Notes under the pieces: model-generated
The model's input: the letters and a program-made list of their open reading frames with translations, nothing else
Told to the model about the DNA's origin: nothing
Databases searched by the model: none
DNA from: Cognatishimia sp. F0-27
GTDB lineage: Bacteria > Pseudomonadota > Alphaproteobacteria > Rhodobacterales > Rhodobacteraceae
Assembly: GCF_020667845.1 (NCBI RefSeq)
Contig: NZ_JAFMPQ010000028.1
Span: 1 to 64,000, forward strand
Length of the DNA: 64,000 nucleotides
Reading direction: 5' to 3'
Program-made: the position numbers and the translations under genes
In this document: in pieces, positions 49,220-58,800 of the stretch
How positions within the stretch are numbered: the stretch's first letter is position 1
Layout: each line of letters begins with the position of its first letter

Positions 49220-51656
49220 CGCGCACCCTTTGGATCGCCGACAGAACCCGCTCCGGCGTTGCCGGCGCATGAAGGTCCGGATAACGCGAGCCATGGGCGG
49301 AAATGGCATCCGACAGCGCCATCAATGCAGAAATGCCAAGCATGAAAGGGGGCTCACCCACGGCTTTGGACCGATAGATCGTGTCTTCGCGATTGGCCCC
49401 GTCCCAAAGCGCGACATGGAACACGTCCGGTCGGTCGGAGCAGGCCGGGATCTTGTAGGTCGAAGGGGCATGCGTGCGCAGCCGGCCTTCACTGTCCCAG
49501 ACCAACTCTTCGGTCGTGACCCACCCGACACCCTGAACGTAGCCACCCTCGATCTGGCCGATATCCAGAGCCGGATTCAGCGAGGTACCGCAATCATGCA
49601 GGATGTCGGCCCGCAGGATCCGGTATTCGCCCGTCAGGCTGTCGACCACTACCTCCGTGCAGGCCGCACCATAGGCAAAGTAGAAAAACGGCCGGCCCCG
49701 TCCCTTGATCCGGTCCCATTGCAATCCGGGCGTCTTGTAGAACCCGGTGGAGGAGAGGCTGACCCGCCCCTCGTAACACAGCGTCGCCGCTTCGCCGAAG
49801 GACAGAACGGCGTCGCCCACATGCACGTGCCCGTCGGCAAACCGCACCGTCCCGGGCTCCGTCTGATACAGGCGTGCCAGATGCTCCGCCATCCGGTCGC
49901 GGATCGTGTCGCAAGCGGCCTTTACGGCCATACCGTTGAGGTCCGACCCCGATGACGCCGCCGTGGCAGAGGTGTTGGGCACCTTGGCGGTGTCGGTGGC
50001 GGTGATCCTGATCGCCTCGGGGGATAGGCCAAAGCGACTGGCAGCGACTTGCGCCACTTTCTGGAACAGACCCTGCCCCATCTCGGTGCCGCCATGATTC
50101 ATGGCGATGGAGCCGTCCTGGTAGACATGCACCAACGCCCCGGCCTGATTGAGATGGGTCAGGGTGAAAGAGATGCCGAACTTCACCGGGGTCAATGCGA
50201 TGCCGCGTTTGAGCACGGGCGATTGCGCGTTCCACGCCGCAATTGTTTCCCGCCGCTTGGTATAGTCTGCATCGCGTTCCAACCGGTCGGTCATCGCGTG
50301 AAGGATGAAGTCCGTCACGGCCTGCCCGTAAGGCGTCGTCTGGTGCTGCGGCGCCCGAACCCTGTCCGGCTGCGGGGCGCCGGGCATCTGCGACACAGTT
50401 GGTGACGCACCGCGCGTGGTGCTGTCCGCGTCTTTCTTTGGGCCTGAAATATCCCGGGGGGCGTTCGGCTGCGCCGAACGGGGGGCTGGCCCCCCGCCTG
50501 CGTCCACATCCTGCGCCGCGGCATAATAATTCGCGCGCCTGACCGCCAAGGGATCCGTGCCCAGGTGGTGCGCCACGTGATCCATGACGCGTTCGATGCC
50601 AAGCATCCCCTGTGGTCCGCCAAACCCCCGGAACGCGGTGGCCGATTGGGTGTTCGTGCGCAAACGGTGGCTTTCGATCCGGATGGCCGGCAGGTGATAT
50701 GCGTTATCCGCATGCAGCATCGCGCGGTCGGCCACCGGCAGCGAGAGATCCTGCGCCCAGCCGCAGCGCGCATATTGCACGAATTCGACACCGAGGACCC
50801 GCCCCTCTGCATCAAACCCCGCGCGGTAGGCAATCCGGAAATCGTGGCGTTTGCCGGTGATCATGAAGTCGTCATCGCGATCATAACGCATCTTCGCGGG
50901 CCGGCCCGTCTTTGCCGCAACCACCGCGCAGGCGATCGCAAGCGCGTTGCCCTGGCTTTCCTTGCCGCCGAAGCCGCCGCCCATGCGGCGCGTCTCGACC
51001 CGCACGCCGTGCATCGGAAGATGCAGGGCATGAGCAACCTTGTGCTGGATCTCGGTCGGGTGTTGCGTCGAGGCATGCACAAGAATGTCGCCGCCTTCCT
51101 GCGGTATCGCGAGGGCGGTCTGCCCTTCGAGATAGAAGTGCTCCTGCCCACCCATCTCGATCTCGCCTTCGATCCGGTGCGGGGCTGTATCGATCGCCTC
51201 TCCCGCGTCGCCCTTGCTCCAGACACGGGGGCCGTCTTCGAAGCGCGACTCCGCGGCCAGAGCGTCATCGATGGTCAGGATCGCATCCCGCGTCTCAAAC
51301 AGGATCTCGGCGGCCTTCACGGCCTTGCGTGCCGCGAGGTATGAGGTTGCGGCGACGAGAAAGACCGGCTGGCCAAAATAATGGATCGTCTTGCCAGACA
51401 GCATCGGCTCGTCATGGGCCGATGGCGAGCAATCACAGTCGGAGGGCAGGTCGTTGGCCTCCCATACGCCGACAACGCCCGGCGCATGACGCACGGCCTC
51501 AAGGTCGATGGACTTGATCCGACCCGCCGCGACTTGCGACAGGCCGAAGGCGAGGTGCAGACACCTGGCCGGTGTCGGAATATCATCGACATAGCGCGCC
51601 GCACCGGTGACGTGCAGCCGTGCTGCATCATGGGGAAGGGGTTTGCTCACGCTCAT
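49209..51656 (-). CDS. xdhB: Xanthine dehydrogenase molybdopterin-binding subunit XdhB, 815 aa
   Basis: Molybdenum subunit that hydroxylates hypoxanthine and xanthine. Cofactor-contact motifs are MGGGFGGKESQGN, FRGFGGPQGMLGI, HGGTEMGQGLFQKVAQ and the catalytic-glutamate block KAVGEPPFMLG. About 45 residues (near 385-437) between NYYAAAQDV and TTPYGQAVTDF do not belong to the family and are encoded by a short repeat (copy B) plus flanking sequence; they are rich in Pro, Ala and Asp. The insertion keeps the frame, so the protein may still be active. It overlaps xdhA by four bases. Confidence 0.93.
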   Translation of the reverse strand: MSVSKPLPHDAARLHVTGAARYVDDIPTPARCLHLAFGLSQVAAGRIKSIDLEAVRHAPGVVGVWEANDLPSDCDCSPSAHDEPMLSGKTIHYFGQPVFLVAATSYLAARKAVKAAEILFETRDAILTIDDALAAESRFEDGPRVWSKGDAGEAIDTAPHRIEGEIEMGGQEHFYLEGQTALAIPQEGGDILVHASTQHPTEIQHKVAHALHLPMHGVRVETRRMGGGFGGKESQGNALAIACAVVAAKTGRPAKMRYDRDDDFMITGKRHDFRIAYRAGFDAEGRVLGVEFVQYARCGWAQDLSLPVADRAMLHADNAYHLPAIRIESHRLRTNTQSATAFRGFGGPQGMLGIERVMDHVAHHLGTDPLAVRRANYYAAAQDVDAGGGPAPRSAQPNAPRDISGPKKDADSTTRGASPTVSQMPGAPQPDRVRAPQHQTTPYGQAVTDFILHAMTDRLERDADYTKRRETIAAWNAQSPVLKRGIALTPVKFGISFTLTHLNQAGALVHVYQDGSIAMNHGGTEMGQGLFQKVAQVAASRFGLSPEAIRITATDTAKVPNTSATAASSGSDLNGMAVKAACDTIRDRMAEHLARLYQTEPGTVRFADGHVHVGDAVLSFGEAATLCYEGRVSLSSTGFYKTPGLQWDRIKGRGRPFFYFAYGAACTEVVVDSLTGEYRILRADILHDCGTSLNPALDIGQIEGGYVQGVGWVTTEELVWDSEGRLRTHAPSTYKIPACSDRPDVFHVALWDGANREDTIYRSKAVGEPPFMLGISALMALSDAISAHGSRYPDLHAPATPERVLSAIQRVRDGD
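50434..50496 (+). repeat. Two-hairpin repeat, copy B, inside xdhB
   Basis: The core at 50434-50459 matches copy A at 23 of 26 bases (TTCTTTGGGCC then GAAATATCC). Hairpin 1 is CGTTCGGC/GCCGAACG (50462-50480) and hairpin 2 is GGGGGC/GCCCCC (50481-50494). Both hairpin sequences differ completely from copy A while the pairing is kept, so structure is conserved. It is read through in frame by xdhB on the other strand. Confidence 0.75.
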
Positions 51657-53026
51657 GGCGTCACCTCAAGCACGGAAACCGCTTCGCCCCGATCCTCGAG
51701 GAAATACCGCCGTAGCATGTTGCGTGCGCTGTCGAGCCGGTAGCCGGCGGAGGCCCGCATATCCGTCATCGGCGCAAAGTCCTCTTCCCAGGCATCCTGT
51801 GTGCTGGCGAGTGTGGCGTCGCTCCAGGGCTTGCCGACAAGCGCGCGCTCCACGTGGCTCGCGCGTTTCGGAATGCCGGCCATGCCGCCAAAGGCGATGC
51901 GTGCGGCGGTGACTATGTCGTCCTCCACGGTGATCGAAAACGCCCCACAGACGGCAGAGATGTCCTGATCGAAGCGCTTCGAGAGCTTGTAGACCCGCAG
52001 GCGGTCTTTCTGGACAGGAATCGTGATGGCCTCCACGAACTCTCCGGGGGCGCGGTCCTGTTGCCCATAGGCGATGAAGAAGTCCTCAATGGCCATGACG
52101 CGCCGATCCTGCCCACACCGCAGGTGCAGTCGCGCGTCGAGCGCGATCAGCGCGGGTGGATTGTCCCCGATGGGGGAGCCGTTGGCCACGTTGCCGCCAA
52201 TCGTCGCGGCCGCCCGCACCTGCGCCGAGCCATAGCGGCGGATCATTTCCGCGTAGGACGGGTGTCGGTCCCGCATCGCCAAAAGCATCCGATCCATGGT
52301 GACCGCCGCCCCGATCCGGAGCCCGTCTTCGGTCTCCTCGATCTGCTGCAAGTCCGTGCACCGTCCCAGAAACAGAACCGGCCCCAGATCGCGCAGCCCT
52401 TTGGTCACCCAGAGGCCCACATCGGTGGCGCCTGCGATGAGCGTGGCATCGGGTGTCCTCAAAAGCGCGTCTGCGAGCGCATCGGCGCTGTCCGGAGCCA
52501 TGTCGAGCGGCGCCGGTTGTTGTGGCATGCGAAAGCCCTTGGCGGGTTCGAGCCAATCCGGCACGGGCGCCTGTTCGGCTGCTTGTGCGGCCCGGATGAT
52601 CGGCGCATAGCCGGTGCAGCGGCACAGGTTGCCCGCCAGCGCGTCGTCATGCGCGGTGTCCCCATTGAGATGTGCCACGGCCATCGAAACCACGAAGCCG
52701 GGCGTGCAAAACCCGCATTGCGAGCCATGGTGATCCACCATCGCCGATTGCACCGGGTGCAGGCCGCCATCAGGGCCGCTCAGCCCTTCGACAGTGCGCA
52801 CCGCCTTGCCGTGGAGTTGCGGCAGGAACAGAATGCAGGCGTTCAGAGCCTTGGCCCCCTCCACATCCGCCACCATGACGGTGCAAGCGCCGCAATCGCC
52901 TTCGTTGCAGCCTTCCTTTGTGCCCGTGAGACCGCGTTCCTCGCGCAGCCAATCCAGCAGCGTGACGGTCGGGGCCACATCGCGTAGCGACACGCTCTCT
53001 CCGTTCAGAAGAAAGGTGATATCCAT
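51653..53026 (-). CDS. xdhA: Xanthine dehydrogenase iron-sulfur/FAD subunit XdhA, 457 aa
   Basis: The N-terminal 2Fe-2S ferredoxin domain has KEGCNEGDCGACTVMVADVE; the second cluster uses SQCGFCTPG and NLCRCTGY. The FAD domain follows at about 180-340 (ATLIAGATDVGLWVTKGL, AAATIGGNVANGSPIGDNPP) and then the CO-dehydrogenase-type C-terminal domain. The ATG at 53026 (MDITFLLNGESVSL) is the conserved start although the frame stays open far upstream. First gene of the eight-gene operon. Confidence 0.94.
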   Translation of the reverse strand: MDITFLLNGESVSLRDVAPTVTLLDWLREERGLTGTKEGCNEGDCGACTVMVADVEGAKALNACILFLPQLHGKAVRTVEGLSGPDGGLHPVQSAMVDHHGSQCGFCTPGFVVSMAVAHLNGDTAHDDALAGNLCRCTGYAPIIRAAQAAEQAPVPDWLEPAKGFRMPQQPAPLDMAPDSADALADALLRTPDATLIAGATDVGLWVTKGLRDLGPVLFLGRCTDLQQIEETEDGLRIGAAVTMDRMLLAMRDRHPSYAEMIRRYGSAQVRAAATIGGNVANGSPIGDNPPALIALDARLHLRCGQDRRVMAIEDFFIAYGQQDRAPGEFVEAITIPVQKDRLRVYKLSKRFDQDISAVCGAFSITVEDDIVTAARIAFGGMAGIPKRASHVERALVGKPWSDATLASTQDAWEEDFAPMTDMRASAGYRLDSARNMLRRYFLEDRGEAVSVLEVTP

Positions 53027-53586
53027 TGTGAAAAACCTGCCGCTATACCAAAACTGCCCCTGTTCGAGGGTGGCGCCTTCGATGCGGCGTAGAAGCTGCG
53101 CCATCTTGATTTCCGGGTCCGAGCGTAGAAGGCCGATACGGAACTTGGCAAGCCAAAAACCGCGTTTGGGGACGGTGAACCGTCTCAATGCCTCAGATCG
53201 CGGCGTTCGGCGCGCCTCCGAAACCGGTCCTGCCCGCCCTGTCATTTGCGAACAGGGTGGACGTCTGGGTGACGGTGTTGACAAGCGCAGGGTCTTGCAA
53301 AGGCGCATATCGCCACTGAATGACGGCACCAATCTGGCATCGCCGCCGCCGACCTTTTGGACCCGCCCTCGCGGGCAAGGACGCCGGTGCCAATGACCGC
53401 ACTTCCGCGGATGTTTTGGGGGGTGGGCTTCTGCGCGCAGGTCTCGCGGTGTGACACGCTGAAAAGCAAGAGATGCGGGCGGACGCTCTTCGATATCGAA
53501 AAAGCCTGCGTGGCAAAGCTGCCTGTGAAGACGCTCCGCAGCTATCGGAGCGCCGGAGGCCAACCCGAGGAAGGACAATTCAAGGG
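53027..53586. other. Upstream region of xdhA, nothing firm
   Basis: About 560 bases. The frame of xdhA remains open upstream but the sequence has no family content, so I exclude it from the gene. The operon promoter should be here; I could not identify it. A minus-strand frame at 53193-53516 with IGAVIQWRYAPLQDPALV is unrecognised. Confidence 0.35.
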
Positions 53587-54080
53587 ATGGTAGGAATTGT
53601 AGCCGCGACAGCGGTCGGCTTGATGCTGACAGGGTGCGGGCGCTACCACCGCATGCCCGATACCTGCCGGGTGATAAACCCCAATCACGGGATAGACCAG
53701 CGGCGTGCCAGGCACGCTCCCCCCCCAATCTCAAAGGGTATCATTATCGGGACGTGCTTTTTGCGCCCGGTTATTCCGGAGCTTTTCCGGCCAGTATCGA
53801 AGATGCCGAGAGCGCGCGGGCGAGCGCGCTGCGCGTCTTGCTGCCGCCGGAGTGTTTGACGACGATGACGCGGGTGCGATCGTGCCGGGTGGCGCCGGAA
53901 CGACCACCAATGGAATTGGAGCCATACCACTAATTGGTGCGGATGGCGGAGGGATGAGCCCCGGCGGGTTGGCCGTATATACGTCCGCGAGCGTCGTCGG
54001 TGCCGCCGCGAGTGGCGGTGGCTCTGGCGGTTCAGCGTCTCAGACCAACAACGGAGCCCCTCCCGATCATGTCAGGATCA
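53587..54080 (+). pseudogene. Small lipoprotein gene broken by two frameshifts
   Basis: The first frame starts MVGIVAATAVGLMLTGCG, a signal peptide with an LTGC lipobox, after an AGGAAGGAC element. At a run of eight C (53719-53726) the plausible sequence moves to another frame (NLKGYHYRDVLFAPGYSGAF, PASIEDAESARASALRVLLP) and near 53850 moves again (VFDDDDAGAIVPGGAGTTT and a Gly/Ser/Ala-rich tail). Together the pieces suggest one protein of about 155-165 residues. Either real frameshift mutations or base-calling errors at the homopolymer could explain this. I do not recognise the family. Confidence 0.5.
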
Positions 54081-54087
54081 GCCGGGT

Positions 54088-54801
54088 TCACCGCGTGGCG
54101 ACATCGCGCGGCAGACCGGATGGTCCCGTGATCTCGAGGATGAGTTTGCGCTTCACCGCATCGGCAAAGCTGGAGCGATCTTCTGCGGTGACCACAAACG
54201 CGCCGCGCCCGCCGATGATCTGTGCTTCATAGGCCGCTTCGAGTCCCCCATGCGCCCGACCGGGATCGTTGGGACGCAGGATCGGCAGCGCATTGATCGT
54301 CACACCGGCGGCCAGAACGGTCTCCCGCGCGCTTGCGATGGAGGGGCCGGAGTAGTTGTTGACACTGTCGCCCGAGAAATCGATCACCCGGCGCCATCCG
54401 TCGAAGCTGTTGGTTTCCATCAGGCGCAGCCCTTCCAGAAGCGCTGCCCCAATGGCATTGCGTCCATAGGCCTGCCGCGGTTTGTCCTGCAGCGCATTGG
54501 CAAACGCGGCGGCGGAAGCGGCATCCTCGATCCGCATCCAATCCACAACCACCGCCTGATTGGCGGCCCATTCCACATAGGTCACGGCAATCGAGCCATA
54601 GGCGGTGTTGCGGATTGCGGCGAGCACTTCCGGATCGGTCATCGCCTGCGCATAGCCTTCACGCTGTAGCGCGATCTCGCGGGAGTCGATCGATCCCGAC
54701 GCATCCGCCAGAAGAACGAGTTCGAGGTCGGTGTCCTGTGCCGCCGCGCGCCCGGACAGGGCAAGGCTGATCAGGCACACCATGAGAAGAAATCTGAGCA
54801 T
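54088..54801 (-). CDS. DUF1194 (von Willebrand A-like) secreted protein, 237 aa
   Basis: Signal peptide MLRFLLMVCLISLALSGRAA, then LVLLADASGSIDSREIALQR with the MIDAS Asp-x-Ser-x-Ser, VTYVEWAANQAVVVDW, and GRNAIGAALLEGLRLMETN, followed by RRVIDFSGDSVNNYSGP. These are the blocks of the DUF1194 family, small exported VWA-fold proteins common in Rhodobacterales. Role unknown. It is divergent from the cytochrome gene, with 91 bases between starts. Confidence 0.9.
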   Translation of the reverse strand: MLRFLLMVCLISLALSGRAAAQDTDLELVLLADASGSIDSREIALQREGYAQAMTDPEVLAAIRNTAYGSIAVTYVEWAANQAVVVDWMRIEDAASAAAFANALQDKPRQAYGRNAIGAALLEGLRLMETNSFDGWRRVIDFSGDSVNNYSGPSIASARETVLAAGVTINALPILRPNDPGRAHGGLEAAYEAQIIGGRGAFVVTAEDRSSFADAVKRKLILEITGPSGLPRDVATR

Positions 54802-54892
54802 GTCAGAGGCTACCGCGCCATTTGAGGCGGATCAACGCGGAATGCCGCGCGCGCGCCCATACTGAACCAGTCACAACGGGATGGAGACCATT

Positions 54893-55297
54893 ATGCGAAT
54901 ATTTCTGGCATGTTTGACGGCCGCAACGATCATCGGCGGACAGGCAACCGCGCAGGAACCAAGCGAAGGCGAGGCCTTGTTCGAGCGGCATTGCGCAAGC
55001 TGTCACGGTGCAGCGGCGGAAGGGGATGGCCCCTTGAGCGGTGCCTTGCTGATCACACCGCCGGACCTGACGGCTCTGAGTGCGCGCAATGACGGGATCT
55101 TTCCGATGCAGCGGGTGATCGAAAGAATTGACGGGCAAGACCCTCTGGCAAGCCACGGATCCCCAATGCCGGTATTTGGCCCCTTCTTTCAGGGCGTCAT
55201 GGATGTGCCGATGAAGGCGGATTCCGGTCAGCCGGTTCTGGTATCGCAGCCGATTGCCGATATTGTCGCCTATCTGCGCAGCATCCAGATGCCCTGA
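54893..55297 (+). CDS. Small periplasmic c-type cytochrome, 134 aa
   Basis: The signal peptide MRIFLACLTAATIIGGQATA precedes a single haem-binding motif CASCH (Cys34, Cys37, His38) in a class I-like cytochrome c domain. The distal ligand is probably one of the Met residues in SPMPVFGPFF. The start at 54893 is chosen because GGAGA is correctly spaced; the ATG at 54881 overlaps that site. The electron partner cannot be inferred. Confidence 0.88.
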   Translation: MRIFLACLTAATIIGGQATAQEPSEGEALFERHCASCHGAAAEGDGPLSGALLITPPDLTALSARNDGIFPMQRVIERIDGQDPLASHGSPMPVFGPFFQGVMDVPMKADSGQPVLVSQPIADIVAYLRSIQMP

Positions 55298-55890
55298 TCG
55301 GGGAGGCCTGTCGGTTTGGGGCCGGCACGGCTCGATGGCGTGCACCCTCTTTGGTCCTGAGAAGCCCGCCATGGAGGGGCTTTCGCGTCTCGGATCTGTG
55401 CCGCGTCCGGCTGCTCATCCGCCAAATGATCCGGCGGAGCGCGCGCGCCCTGCATTCAACCGTCCGCGTCGGTCGATCCGCGGAGCGCGTTGTTGACCGG
55501 CCTCGGGGCGGTGCAGCCGGTTGTGGCCGCCTGCGCGCGGTTTCTGCATCGCGGACAGGGCTGAAACGATCAAATGTGGTGTGGCGGCCACCAAGCGGCG
55601 CACCGGGCGTGCGGACGGCATTCCCGGGTTTGGTCGCTTGACCCGCGTGGATGGCCTTAATGAGGGCTGCCCGTGCCAAGACTGCTTGCTGGGCAGAAGT
55701 CAGGCAAAGCGCGCGTGCGGCGGTTGGAACGCCGCGTCGCGAGTCCACAGGGCTGTTCCTGCTCCGGGTATCCGTTTGGGCCGACTTTCGGATCTCGTGT
55801 GTCCGGCGGACAGCATGGCCGGATGCGGCTTGGGACATCTCGGCATATCTTGGGGTTTTACAGCCTTTCAACACAGCCTATCGTGGCCGT
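55298..55890. other. Upstream region of dnaE, nothing recognised
   Basis: About 590 bases between the cytochrome gene and dnaE. The dnaE frame stays open upstream but those 80 codons have no family content. No RNA gene or insertion-sequence signature is apparent. A promoter for dnaE is expected. Confidence 0.45.
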
Positions 55891-58800
55891 ATGTCCGATC
55901 CCCGATTCATTCACCTGCGCACACATACAGAGTATTCGCTCCTGGAAGGCGCTCTCCGGCTCAAGAAGCTGCCCGGTCTGATCGCAGACATGGGCATGCC
56001 CGCTGTGGCGGTCACCGACACCAACAACCTCTTTGCCGCGCTCGAATTTTCGGTGATGGCAAGTGGAGCCGGTGTGCAGCCGATCATCGGATGCCAGATC
56101 GATCTGCGTTATCAGGAGCCGGAGCCCGGTCAACGGCCCAAAGCGCCGGCGCCCATCGTGTGCCTCGCGCAGACGGAGGCGGGATACGAGGCCTTGATGA
56201 AGCTCAACTCGTGCCTTTACCTGCGCGAAGGCTCGGAATTGCCGCATGTCACCGTGGACGAGTTGGCCCGGCATTCCGAGGACGTGATCTGTCTGACCGG
56301 CGGTCCGGACGGACCTGTGGGCCGGCTCTTGCAGGCGGGTCTGCGTCCGGCGGCGCGGGCGCTGATGGCGCGGCTCTCGGAGATTTACGGCGATCGGCTT
56401 TATGTGGAGTTGCAACGCCACCGCGACGAGGACGGTGCAGTCCCGGAAGCGGAACGCCTGTCGGAAAGCGGGCTTGTCGAGATCGCTTATGACATGGGGT
56501 TGCCGTTGGTTGCGACCAATGACGTGTATTTCCCGAAACCGGAGATGTACGAGGCGCATGATGCGTTGATCTGCATCGCCGAAGGCGCCTATGTCGATCA
56601 GCAACAACCGCGCCGACGCCTGACGGCACAGCATTACCTCAAGACGCCACAGGAAATGGCGGTGCTTTTCGCGGATCTTCCGGAAGCGCTTGAAAATACC
56701 GTTGAAATCGCGCGGCGCTGCGCCTTCATGGCGTATCGGCGGGATCCGATCCTGCCGCGATTTGCGGATGACGAGGTGGTGGAGCTGCGTCGGCAGGCTG
56801 TCGAAGGGCTCAAGGCGCGCCTGTCGGTGATCCCGCACGCCGCTTCTGTGGACGAGTATGAAAAGCGGCTCGAGTTCGAGCTGGGGATCATCGAGGGCAT
56901 GGGCTTTCCCGGCTACTTCCTGATTGTGGCAGACTTCATCAAGTGGGCCAAGGATCAGGGCATCCCGGTGGGGCCGGGACGGGGGTCCGGTGCGGGCTCG
57001 CTGGTGGCCTATGCGCTTACGATTACCGATCTGGACCCGCTGCGGTATTCGCTCCTGTTCGAGCGGTTTTTGAACCCCGAACGGGTCTCGATGCCCGATT
57101 TTGACATCGATTTCTGCATGGATCGCCGCGAAGAGGTGATCCGCTACGTGCAGGACAAATACGGGCATGACCGGGTGGGTCAGATCATCACCTTTGGTGC
57201 GCTGCTTTCCAAGGCTGCGGTGCGTGATGTCGGCCGCGTGTTGCAGATGCCCTACGGACAGGTGGACCGCCTGTCCAAGATGATCCCGGTCGAAGGCGTC
57301 AAGCCGGTCAGCATCGAAAAGGCGCTGAAGGACGAGCCGCGTCTGGCGGAGGAGGCAAAAAACGAAGAGGTGGTCGACCGGCTTCTGACATACGGACAGC
57401 AGGTCGAAGGCTTGCTCCGGAACGCGTCCACCCACGCCGCCGGGGTCGTGATCGGCGACCGCCCGCTCGACGAGCTGGTGCCGCTCTACCGCGATCCACG
57501 CTCCGAAATGCCCGCGACGCAGTTCAACATGAAATGGGTGGAACAGGCCGGACTGGTAAAGTTCGACTTTCTCGGTCTCAAGACCCTGACAGTGATCCAG
57601 AACGCGGTGAACCTGATCCTGAAATCTGGCCGTCCGCTGCATGTGGCCGCTGATGGAACGGAGCTCTACAGCCCCGCGCCGGGCACGGAGAACGACATCG
57701 GGGCGATCCCGCTCGATGACGAGGCGTCCTACAAGCTTTATGCCGCAGCAAAGACCGTTGCGGTGTTCCAGGTGGAAAGCTCGGGCATGATGGATGCGCT
57801 CAAGCGCATGAAGCCGACCTGTATCGAGGATATCGTCGCCCTTGTTGCGCTCTACCGGCCCGGGCCCATGGAGAACATCCCCACCTATTGCGAGGTCAAG
57901 AACGGCAAGAAAGAGCGCGAGAACCTGCACCCCACGATCGATCACATCCTCGATGAGACGCAGGGCATCATCGTCTACCAGGAACAGGTGATGCAGATCG
58001 CGCAGGAGATGGCGGGCTATTCGCTCGGCGGTGCCGACCTTCTGCGCCGCGCGATGGGCAAGAAGATCCAGGAGGCGATGGACGCCGAACGGCCCAAGTT
58101 CCTTGCCGGTGCCAAGGAAAACGGTGTCGACAAGGACAAGGCGACGGAGGTCTGGAACCTTCTCGACAAGTTCGCCAATTACGGCTTCAACAAATCCCAC
58201 GCGGCCGCTTACGCGGTGGTCAGCTATCAGACGGCGTGGCTGAAGGCCAACCACCCGGTCGAGTTCATGGCCGGGGTGATGAATTGCGATATCCATCTCA
58301 CCGACAAGCTCTCCGTCTATTTCGAGGAAGTGAAGAAGGGTCTTGGCCTGCCCTGGGTGCCACCATGCGTGAACCGGTCACAGGCCGCTTTTGATGTGGT
58401 GGAGGGGAAGTTGGTCTACGCGCTGGGCGCGCTCAAGAATGTCGGTATGGAGGCGATGCGCCTCGTCACGGACGCCCGTATCGTCAACGGACAGGACAAG
58501 CCCTTCGCGACATTGTTCGATTTCGCGCGCCGCGTGGACCTCAAGAAAGTCGGCAAGCGCCCGCTGGAGATGATGGCCCGCGCCGGAGCCTTCGACACGC
58601 TGGATCGCAACCGGCACCGCGTGCTCGACAGCCTCGACGCGCTTGTGGCGTATTCTGCGGCGGTGCATGAGCAGCGCAATTCCAACCAGGTATCGCTTTT
58701 TGGTGAGGCGGGCGATGATCTTCCGGAACCGCGTTTGTCACCCGTGTCCGAGTGGATGCCGGGTGAACGGCTGGCCGAAGAGTTCAAGGCCGTGGGCTTC

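Noticed and set aside
55858-58296. 812-residue minus-strand frame opposite dnaE
   Set aside because: It is an antisense shadow of dnaE caused by high GC at third codon positions; no domain is recognisable.
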